From: Dasyornis broadbenti
Taxonomy: Eukaryota > Chordata > Aves > Passeriformes > Dasyornithidae
NCBI GenBank assembly: GCA_013397935.1
Contig: VZRN01002948.1
Span: 503,956 to 567,955 of the forward strand
DNA: 64,000 bases
Direction of reading: 5' to 3'
Positions 27,201 to 39,200 of the stretch are shown here, piece by piece. Under the pieces are notes generated by a model. It was given only the letters and a program-made list of their open reading frames with translations. It was not told the origin of the DNA and did no database searches. A program made the translations under genes and the position numbers. Positions within the stretch are counted from its first letter, which is position 1. Every line of letters begins with the position of its first letter.

Positions 27201-30200
27201 AACATGTATTTAGCTTTTAAATATGTGGCCTCACCTCTAAAGAATCCCAGCACTCGGAGTCCAAAGGGCAGAAAACGTGATACTTCTGCACCTGTTTGGA
27301 GTCAGTGCTCAGTGTCCTTCCCCAAAAGCCACTCTCCCTGTACTCCAGGGTCACATTCCAGCTTCCCCCCCTGCTCTTTCTAGTCATGAAAGCTACAACC
27401 TGTGAAGATCAACTACACAGCCCCCTCTTCCGTCTTAGATTTCATTCCTATCAGGATCCGTGTGTATAAAGAGGAGGCAGAGGGATGGCTGAAAAGTATT
27501 CCCAGCTCCCTCACCATGGCTGGTGTTCCATCTAGTCCATGCTTCCTTTGTGATCTGAATAGCTTGTTTTGTTCAGCCTGCAGTTGACTTAAATGGGGAG
27601 ACAAGGGAATGACTGCACAGTGCTGAACACTCACCGCTATTTCCTGCCTGATCTGTGCTTAAGCACAGCAGCATTTAAATGCAAGAGCAACTGGAGAGAC
27701 CCTGGCCCAGCAGCCACCAGCTGCTGCAGCAGCAGTGGGATGTGCAGCTGGGAGCAGGCCTGGCAGCCAGGGATTCTGGCGGAGGGCAGAGCCATGTGCT
27801 AACCTTTCACTGCGACTGAAGTGCTGCAGCTGGCTGTGCCGGCAGAGTTATGGGCTTCACAGATGTAATCCCCTGCATCTTCAGCGGTGGCACCCGAGAT
27901 GGTCAGCATTGCCACGGAGTCTACAAAGGACATGTGCAGCCTGTCGCTTGGCTGCAGCGCCTGATCATTTTTGTACCACACGATTCTGATCTCTGGTGTG
28001 CCACTGATTGTACATTCAATTTGAACTGTGTCCCCCTGCTTCACGAACCGCAAAGCTTCAGGCTTCTTGACAAACTTGGGAGGTTCTGCAGAACAGAGTA
28101 AGTATGTAGAGAATGACAGCATACCTGTTTACCATGTGAAATCTACAGTGCTGAGTGAGAGTTCTGGGAGGCACAAGAGTACTACGGCAAAAAAAGTAAA
28201 CTTGTTACAGAAGTTGGCTGCATCCCCAACCAAAGTTTCCTCTCAAGGAAATACACAAGATGAAGAAAAGAAGGCAAAGATGTCAACTAAAACTTTGTTC
28301 TGCCAGCTTTGGACCCTGCTGTGTCAGACAATTGAAGCTGTAAAAAATACTCAAAGGATGGTTGCTCCACCCAAGTGAAATTTTGCTGTTACCTTTAAGT
28401 GGTAACACGTAACAGGGTTCACAGGCTGGCATGAAAGATTTGACAAGCCCTTCATTCCTGGGAGCAACAGAAACAAGGTAGGGATAGTTTCACTTGCTTA
28501 CACATCTTTAAAGTACATTTCTGTAGGAAGAAATTAAGTGATTCACAGTCTAGATTAAATCAACAATTCAGAGCTCCAATTGAAATCTTTAGCAAATTCG
28601 AAAGAGTTACCAATGCAGGTAAAAAAATGCAAGGTAAAGTTATATTTACTAATCATCATTTTCCATATAACAACTGCTATGAGTGACAAGCACAGTGACT
28701 GTAGTTCAACTATTAAAGTAAAAAGCAGTGTGAGTGCAACTCTCCAAACTAACAGGTTCACACAGGGACCTTTCTCCTCGGAGATTTTGCAGGCACACAA
28801 GACTTCTGCTGTTACATAGCATGATGGGAGAAGGTCATTACATGGTTTATGTCTGCGGTGTAGAATGCTACTTTCTATATATTTCTAAATTAGAAATGAT
28901 AGAATATCAAAGACAAAGAGATCTCTTTACCCAAGAAAAAGTAAAACAAAGGTGACTTAATACCTTTGACACTGAGTTGGGCTGAGCAAAAGTCTTTCCC
29001 AGCTTCATTACTAGCTTGGCAAGTATATTGGCCAGAGTCTCCTTTACCCACTCTGAGCACTCGAAGGTGAGCTGTGTTGGCTGTGAATGTAATGTTGAAA
29101 TTTCCTCCAGTTCGGATCTCCCGGCCATCCTTGGACCACGTTATTTGTATTGGCTGGGCTCCCGTAACATGGCATTCAAAGTCAGCACTTTCTCCAAAAG
29201 GCACATCAATAGATTCTGGTTTGATGTCAAAGACAGGTGCTTGCTTGGGTTCTAGAAACACAAGAAAACCATGTAATACTCATACCTCACAAAAATGCTA
29301 ATCCAACACAAAGATACCATTGCATGCAAGAAATGAGAAGGAGGAGGCTGTGATCCAAGCAAAAGTTTTGTAAGCCAACACACCTGCCACTGTGAGCCTA
29401 GCACTTGTGGTGGCAGTGCCCACAGAATTGGTGGCTGTGCAGGAGTATTGCCCGGTATGATTCATCTCGGTTCGCACCAGTTGCAGCACTGCAACGTTAT
29501 CTACAAAGGATGTGTGCACATTGTGGTCATCCTTTAGCAGCACGCCATCTTTGTGCCAAGTGACAGTAATGGGCTCTGAGCCATTGAGCCGACACATAAG
29601 TTTAAGGGGTAAACCAGCAGGGTGCTCGATGTCCTTTAATTTTCTTGCAAAGGAAGGTGGTTGTTTGCGCTCTGGAAGAAAGCAAGTAAAGCATAAATAC
29701 ACCCCAGGAAGCAATTTTTAAATAGTTTTTCAAGAGAAAAAGAGTTTTAGCAAGCTAATATAAAATCATCACCTTGAACTGTTAAAAGAGCCTTTGTAGA
29801 TGCAGTTCCTACACTGTTTTCTGCCTTGCAGATATATTCTCCACTGTCATTGCTAGCCACTTTGTTGAAAATAAGTGTAGCAACATTGTCTTTAAAGAAC
29901 ACTTTATACTCAGGAGTAGACCTGAGTTTTGTATCGCCTTTGTACCAAGACACAGTAATTTCTGGTGTTCCAGCAACGTGGCATTGCAGTGTTGTATAAG
30001 ACCCAACTGACACCTCAAGAGGTTCCAAGTGTGTAACAAAGTAGGGAGGTTCTAAAAAAAGAGAAGCAATTAGACAGGTTTATTATAGTGCCAGGCTTTG
30101 GAAAGCATACACTTGAAAAAAATAGGCAAGGAAAAGAAGCAAAGGGAGCACACACCTAGGGTAGAGACTACAGCCTCACAAACATCTCTTCCTGCCTCAT

Positions 30201-33200
30201 TTTCAACATGGCAGGTGTATTCTCCTGCATCGTCTTTGGTGCTGTCAAGTATTTCCAGGATGCAGGATTTCTCTGTGGTGGTGATGCTACATTTCTGAGA
30301 TTGTGCAATGGTGTGGCCATTCTTCTTCCATGTCACAGAGATGGGCAGGCTGCCTGTGTAAGTGCCCTCTAGGATGATCGGCTTACCAGGCTCCACAAAC
30401 TGATCACTCAGTTTCTTCACAAAGACAGCTGGCTCTGATGAAAGGTAAGTCACAAATGTTGAGCACAACATACCAAATGGAGAGAAGGAAACAGTAAGAC
30501 AAATAGAGAGACATCATCTTTACAAACCTTTTACTGTAAGATGTGTTGTACAATTTGCCCTGCCAGCATCATTAGTCACTAGACAAGTATACTCTCCGCT
30601 TTGGGGAGGAGTTACATCAAATAACTCAAGCTCTACAACAGACTCCTCCAAGTAGATATTGCATTTGTCCCCTGGCACAAGTTCGTTGGCCCCTCTAAAC
30701 CAGTTGACCTTAAAGGGAGGGGTTCCTCTGACAACACATGTGAAAGTGATGCTTGTGCCTGGCAATACATCCAGAGGCTCTGGTGTCCTCTCAAAAGAAG
30801 GTGGCTCTAAATACACAAAAGAAAAAGATAGATAAAGACAGGTTGCTACAGCATAACTCTGGTATTTCCACACACCTACTGAAGATAAAGACCAAAATCT
30901 TTATTTTTATGTCAATAATTGTCCAAAGAATATTTACAAAAGACCGCAGATAATTTCAAGAGAGAAAGAGAAAAGAATAGCTCAGAGAGCTTCCTGACCA
31001 TCATATACCCACCTTGTACAGTTAATACGGCACTGCATTCATCTGAGCCAGCCATGTTGGTAGCTTTGCAGGTGTAAGTGCCAGTATCTGAGTGGCTCAG
31101 TGAATTGACTTCTAAAATACATAGATTATCTGAAAAGGAGATTTGATGTTTTTCTCCACTGACTAGCTTAAGTCCATTCTGGAACCAGGCAACAGAAATA
31201 GGAGGTGAACCTGACACTTTACATTCCAGCAGTGCTGAGGAACCCAGAACACCAGGGGTTTCTTTCAGTTTTCTTGTGAAAGAAGGAGGAATGATTCGAT
31301 CTGCATAAGAAAACATAAATCCATGGTTAGAGAGAACATGAGGAAAAGAATGGAAGAAAGGACTGAGAATATGACCAAACAAAAGCTTTTATAAAAGATA
31401 GAAGACAAGCTACCCAACCAACCTAAAACATCAACCGATGCCGTGCAACTGCTTTTCCCCACGTCGTTTTGCACTGCAAAAGTGTACAATCCACCATCTT
31501 CCTTTTCTGCATCCATAATTTTAAGTGTAGATACATTATTGAGGAAAGTGATTTTGTACTTTTGGCTGCTGGTCAGTTCTTTGCCATCCTTGAACCACCC
31601 AGTGGAAAGCTGTGGTGTGCCTGCTACTTTGCATTCCAAAGTACAGGCATCTCCTATAGTAACTTTCATTGGCTCTGCTTTCTCTACAATGACTGCAGGC
31701 TCTGGAAGGAGAGATGGGTAACATATACAGTTAAAACAGGATCTGATTAGTACTAGCTACAAATATTATAGCACTATAAGATGGGATTTACACATTTGAT
31801 ACTAAGGAAACTTTGATTTGTTGGGGTGTGGAGTTTTTTACAGCTGTTTTTTCCATCCTTACTGTTACCCAAAACTGCAAATTTCAGATGCTTTCCAAAA
31901 TTAAGTAAAAATAATTTAATTTTTAAATGTTTTAATTTAAAATATAAAATATTTAAACCTCCCTCTTCAAGCAGGCATGAGCAGAAGACATGACAGAAAT
32001 ACAGAGTGGTTCCTCTCACCCCTATCCCTGGACAACTGGAAATATGGAACCTGACCTCTGCTTGTTGGGGAGAGAAGGATTCCCTGTTTTGATTGTTTTG
32101 AACTCAGAGGCATAAGCAAAGTATACAGCCTTCACTAAATAGCCAACTTTCAAACTTAAAAAAACCACTTCCATGAACTTGTGCTTTTTACTAACCTAGA
32201 ATAGTTAAGGTAGCCATACACTCGCGACTTCCAGCATCATTTCTGATCTGACAGGTGTATTTGCCAGCACTGCTTGTCTCTGTGCGCACAAATTGTAAAG
32301 TTGCAATATTTTCCATAAATGTGATCTTCGTGTTCTCACTTTCTCTGATAATTTCCTCTTTGTCTTTAAGCCACTGCACAGAAATTGGCTGCGAGCCCTC
32401 CACTCTTGCTTGTAACTCTACTGGTTCACCAACCACAACAGTCACACTGTTTATTTTAGTCAAGAATTTGGGTGGTTCTGAAGAAGAAATATGCAGTTAT
32501 AGTAAATACTCACAGTGTTTTCACGAAGAAGAGCAATGCAGTGCCATTGGGAGCACTGCAGAAGACACATGTATCAGTACTTTACCTTTCAGCTTCACAG
32601 TGCAAACACAAGTGTCACTTCCAACGTCGCTCTGTGCTTTGCACTGATATTCACCGACATCAGCAGCTTCGACATTAAGAATGCGAACACTTGTATGGTA
32701 GTTTTTGGCTGTAACCTTGTATTTCTTACTACTGCGGACTTGTCTCCTGTCTTTGTACCAGACAACGTCAAATGGAGGTGTTCCTGAAATCTCACATTCC
32801 AGGCTGACCTCAGATCCTTTGACAATGTCTACTGGAGAAGGCTTCCTGCTAAAGACAGGAGGTTCTAACAAGGGAAAAAAGGAATATTTAGAAAGTAGTC
32901 TGAAGCTGTTTGATCAACAGTCTACTGATACCAGCTTCTGAAAAATGAGACTGCTGAGAATATCTACAAAAGGGGCAAGACTTCCCTCATTTTCTGGGCA
33001 CAAAATGAAATGAACTTGCACAAAGGTGAGCATTCAGAGTCCTTAGTTCCCCTGTAGAAAAGGTAAACAGAGGGGCAACCTTTGGCAAAGAGGGTACAGG
33101 TCTCATTTAGTTAGTAGTAATCTCCCATACAGGGTATAAAACTGATACTAGTCAGTTTGTGTCTGTTCTTTCTCTTCATATTTCAGCTCCTTGATACAGC

Positions 33201-36200
33201 AATTCTCATTATGAACTGTCTTGGATATTAAAAAATATAGAACCGGGGAACAATGAGCTTGGGACTGATCTGTATGAAGAACATCATCACTCTCTTGTTT
33301 AGACAGTGGCAGAGAGGATGAGGGGTCATCAAGAAATAAACATGACATGAAGAACAGGGCAGTCCTGAAAAAAGAAATTACCCTCATGTTCCTGTGTATT
33401 TCTAACGGATACAACCACCAGGGGGAAAATAGTCAGAGAACAAGAGGGCAGCTAACCTTTCACTGTGACTTTGGTGCTACAGCTGGCCTTGCCGGCAGGG
33501 TTGTGAGCTTCACAGATGTAATCACCGCTCTCATCAGTACTGAGATGATTCATTTCAAGCACAGCCACAGAGTCAATGAATGATGTCCGGAATTTTTCAC
33601 TGGCAACGATTTCATGGTCATTTCTGAACCACATTACTTTCATCTCTGGAGATCCACTTACTTTGCACTCAAGCCGGGCTGAGTCACCCTGCTTGACTAC
33701 TTTTGCTGCCTCTAGCTTCTTAACAAACTTGGGTGGTTCTAAAAAACCAAAAAAAAAAGTGGAGTCAGGAAGGCCTGAATTAATACTGGAGAGAGAAAAG
33801 GAGGGAAAAGAGCCAAACTGTGGGTGGCAAACACAGGGTAGGGAATTCACTTGGCAGTGTATCGAAGATCACCAAAGTGGGCTTGGCAAAAAGGAAAGAG
33901 AAGAAAGGGACAAGAAGACAGCTACACAACAAGAAAGAGTGCACACCTGTTACCATCAGTGTTGTAGTGCAAGAGTCACTGCCAACGTCATTTGAAACAT
34001 GGCAAGTGTAGTGCCCACTCCTAGAAGAATCCACTGAATAGAGGGTTAAGAACCCAGCTGAACCTTCAATCCCAATGAAACAAGTTGGACCAGATACAAG
34101 TTCTAAGTCTTCTTTGAACCACTTTACTGTGAAGGGTGGTGTTCCTTTTAGTGTGGCCTTAAACTCCACTGTGGAATCTGGTATGGCTTGCTGGCTTTCA
34201 GGTTTTACTAAGAAGCTTGGTGGCTCTGCAGTTTTTAAGAAAAAGTCATACTCAGTTACATCAGAAACGTCTAAGAATGAAGAAAATCAGTGAGGCAAGT
34301 GTGGAGACTAAGTTTTCGGTATTAAGATACATAAGAGTGTTACGTTAGCATAAGATTTAAGGTATATTCCTAGCATTTATCACAGATAAGAAGTAGTAAA
34401 AGAGTTTCAAACCTTTCACAGTCAGGACAGCACTGCAAGAATCATTTCCAGCAACATTAGAGACACTGCATGTGTAATTTGCACTGTCTGCCAGCTCTAG
34501 ATTAGCAATCTCGAGTGACATAGTGTTCTCATGGCACAGGCTTCTATACTTTGCACTGTCAGTTATCTCTTTTCCATCCTTAAACCATTTTGCAGTAATG
34601 GGGAGTGACCCAGAGACTTTGCACTCCATTTGGATAGAAGATCCCAGAACGGTATCCTTTTTGGTAAGCTTTTTGATAAAAACTGGGGGAATGGATTGAT
34701 CTGCCCAACACAAAAAATAGCAAAAACACACTGGTTAACTTCTTGATTATCTTTCATGGAGATTATTTTTTCATTCCCTCCCTGATGGGTTGGGAAATTT
34801 GCCATATGCCAATACAAACCTAGCACAGTCAGAACGGCTTCACAGGTGCTACTTCCGAAGTCATTTTCAACCTTAAAACTGTAAGTACCACTATCCTCCT
34901 TTGATACAGGTTCGATCCTGAAACTGGCCACATTGTTTTCAAAGCTCATTGTGTAGTATCTACTGGGCAGGAGCTGCTTGCCATCTTTGTACCATCTTAT
35001 TCGGAGCTCTGGTGTCCCAGCCACAGTACACTCCAAAGTCACGGGGTCTTTTTCAGTGACTTTAAGTGATTTAGCCTTTTCTATGATCTGTGCAGGCTCT
35101 GAGATATAAAGATCATAAAAATTATAGCAGTTAGCTACATAAATAGAGAACCGACTTTCCAAGTACTCATCAAGGTCACACCTTGTACACACCTTGTACA
35201 AAAAGCAAAGCAAAGCACTTCTCCACGCCAGATTCATTCTTTGCCTGACAGGTATATCTCCCTCTGTGGCTGAGGTCAACATTAGCAAGTTTCAGTGTGG
35301 CCATATTGTTCTCGAAGGTAATGTGGTGGTGCTCATCGTCTTCTAGTATTTTCTCATCTTTTATCCATGACACAGATAAGGGTTGAGCACCTGCTACGAC
35401 GCACTGAAAGAAGGCATCACCTTTCAAAACGCTAGTGACATTCTCCAGCTTCTTGATGAAGGATGGTGGCTCTGTGGTGTGAGTTTTGTTTGTTGTTCAG
35501 AAAAGAAGTCGTGCAAAGGGAAGAGGAGAAAGAGAGATCATATAAAGTAATCCCAGTCACTACAGTTAAGCTGGAGCATATAATGTTTGAGGTATGCTTC
35601 CTAGAGGACTGACCTTTTAAGCTGAGTCTTGTACTGCAAGAACAGCTCCCACCTTCATTTGATATAATACACTGATATTCGCCAACATCTGAGACGTCAC
35701 AGTTAGTCACATTAAGAGTAAATACTGATTCTTTGGTGGAGATGGCGTATTTCTTGCTGCTGAACATCTCCTTATTGTTCTTCAGCCACTTCACCTCAAA
35801 TGGAGGGGTACCAGTCACCTCACACTCTAGTGTGGCCTCTGAACCCTTCACTACCTCAGTGGGCCTCAATTCCCGAACAAAAGTTGGAGGCTCTATAAAG
35901 AAGAATGAGGGGAAAGTAGATAGTAACCATAAATAGTTTCGAGGGGAGAAGAAGTATCTCCTACTTCCTCACCCCAGATATGTCTCAGAGATGACAAGAT
36001 GTTGAAAACCAACCTTTTACTTTCAGCTCGATGCTGCAGCTCTCACTACCTGCATCATTGTGGGCTTCACAAACATAAATCCCACTATCTGCCACTCTGG
36101 CTTGCGTGACTTTCAAAGTGGCTAAACCATCTATGAAGGAGATGCCGTACTTAGCTTGGTCAGTCACTTCATTCCCATCCAGGTACCATGTAATGTGGAT

Positions 36201-39200
36201 CTCTGGTGTGCCTACTACCTGGCACTCGAAAGTGGTGGACTGTCCTTCACGCAAAGCTACTACAGAAGTTGGCATCTGAACAAATCTGGGGGGCTCTAGA
36301 AGATGGACAGAGAAGTTGAAGCTTTATAATATTCAAAGTAGGAATAAAAATCCCCAGAATTTAAAGGAAAAAAAAAGGCTAAAACATTTCCTCCCACTCC
36401 CACCAAAATTGCACAGAAAAATCAGAACCAAAAAAATTAGAAGATTGGGTTGCACACCTTTTACAAACAGAGTTGCTTTGCAGGTTGCAGTCCCCACATC
36501 ATTGCTTATCTGACAAGTGTAGTTCCCAGAATCAGATGTCCTAGCTGAGAAGAGCTCCAGAACACTAGAACTGTCGTCCTTCCAGACAGATCGACTGGCT
36601 CCAGACAGGAGCTCCTGGCTGTCTTTAAACCACTTTATCTGCAGAGGAGTAGACCCTTTCACCAGGGCTTTGAACTGAACCCTAGCATTGGGCACAACCT
36701 CTTGAGACTGGGGTTTTTCCACAAAGTATGGTGGTTCTATAACATGCAAAAAGGAAAAAAGGGGATTACTCTGAGATGGGGAAATCCCAAATTATGAATG
36801 AGAGACCTAACACAAGACAAAGAAGGAATTCAAACCTTTGACTGTTAAGAACCCGCTGCATTGGTTGCTTCCTGCTTTATTTGTTGCTTCACAAGTGTAA
36901 GAGCCACTGTCTGTGCCTTCCAGTTTATTTATTTCCAGAAATGCGGTATTATCATGGAAAGAGTATTTGTGCTTTTCACTTGCTGTTATTTCTTGGCCAT
37001 CCTTATACCACTGGATACTGATAGGATGCGAACCAGACACTATGCACTCCAGGTGTACAAAAGACCCCTTAATGCTGTCCATTTTCTTGAGTTTTTTGGT
37101 GAATTTAGGTGGTATAATGAGATCTATCCAAGACAGAGTAAAACAATAAAATATGAAATTCAGCAGTGATTGTGGCAGATGTCAGCTCAGGAGCAAAGAT
37201 TTTGTATCTAAAAGCAATAATAAGAGAGAGCCCATACACACCTAGGACATTAACGCTGGCAGAACAGCTACTGCTCCCAACATCATTGTGAACCTCAAAA
37301 ATGTATTCTCCACTATCTTTCTTTTCTGCATAAAGCACCTTTAAGACTGAGACGGTATCTGTAACACTGATCTTATATTTTGGGCCCAATGTCAGTTCTT
37401 TGCCATCCTTGAACCATTTGGCTGTAATGGGTTTTGTTCCTGAAAATTTACACTGCAAGGTTGCTGGGTCTCCCTCAGTCGCATCTATTGACACAGCCTT
37501 GTCCACAATTGTAGCAGGTTCTGTTGTAAACAAGGAGACAGTGTTAAGTGCATCTGTAAAAATCACACGGGAACTGTCTGAGATCATTGCAAGCCCTCAG
37601 GGTAAGACCAACCTTTGACAGTCAGCAGAGCAGAACACCTCTGAATTCCTGCCTCGTTTTTAGCCTGACAGAAATATTTCCCATCATGTTTCAGCTCAAT
37701 AGATCTCACCATAAGAGTAGCAACATTGTTCACAAAGGTCATTTTGATATTGTTGTCTTCAATCACTTCGTCATTGTCTTTTAACCAGGACACAGTGATG
37801 GGCAAGGAACCTTTAATAGCAGCCTGAAACACAACTGTGCCCCCTCGAAGGGAGCTAATGTTTTCTATCTTCTTCAAAAACTGTGGAGGCTCTGGCAGGA
37901 AGAAAGTGGTTATGTAAGTACAGGTCTGGTGCGTAACAGTGTGGCACAGAAACCACACTGGGATAAGAGCATGCTATTGGTGTTCTGCACCTTGCACTAA
38001 CCTTTCAGCGTGACCTCTGAACGGCAGAGGCAGCTCCCAACATCGTTTGTTACTCTACACTCATACTCGCCAACATCAGAAGCATCAAACCTGAAAACGT
38101 GAAGGCTAATCAAAGATTTCTCAATGCTTATTCTGTGCTTCTTACTGCTCCGCACGGGTTTATCATCTTTCACCCAAAACACTTCAAAGGGAGGTGTGCC
38201 AAGCACCTCACACTCCAAAACCACATCAGAATCCTTCAAGACTTCCATGGATTGAAACTCCTTGCTAAAATAAGGTGACTCTACAGTGCAAAAAAGAAAG
38301 TGCAATTTGCATTAATCATACTTTTGAAGCTGGTAACACTGTACTGAGCTTAAAGATACAAACTGCGTTGCTGGATGTCACACACACCTTTGACTGTAAC
38401 AACACTACTGCAAATATCTTTTCCAGCATCATTTTTGGCTTCGCAAATGTATTCCCCACTGTCTTCAGTATCAACTTCTGAAACATGGAGTATTGCCAAA
38501 GATTTTGTAAAAGATATCCTGTATTTGTCACTCTCTTTTAGTTCTCTATCATCCTTGAACCACGTGATTTTAATCTCAGGAGTACCAGTGACTTCACAGG
38601 TCAGCTCAACATATCCACCTTTCTTTACCAGATGCGTCGGCTCTAGCTTCTCCATGAAGGCAGCAGGTTCTGTGGATTTAAGAAGAGCGTTCAGGACAAA
38701 GAACACAGGAAAGAGTGCCACTGGATTAATCCAGCAGCTAGAATTTTAAATAAGAGTAAGAATGCAAACCTTTCACAAACAAGTTTGCACTGCATGTTAC
38801 TGAACCAGCTACATTGGAGACTTTGCAGGTGTATTTCCCAGAGTCTGTTGGTTTGACTGCGTAAAGCTCCAAGTAACTTGCTAATGCTTCTGTCATAATG
38901 TAGCAGGCTCCTCCTGTCACCAGCTCAGTATCGCCTTTAAACCACTTCACTGTCAGTGGCGTTGTGCCTTTAAATGTGGCTTTGAAATGTACAGTTGATG
39001 CAGGCAGTACATCTTGAGACTCTGGTTCTACAGTGAAGCTGGGTGGCTCTAGATTGCGTTGAAAGGAAAAAATTGTCAAGCATAAGAGAGGGCTTGCATT
39101 TCGGGAAAGAAAAGTACGATCACAAGCAAAATTCCAAGAAAAGTGAAACAAATTGCCAAACCTTTTATAAACAAAGTGCTACTGCTCTCTTTGCTACCAG

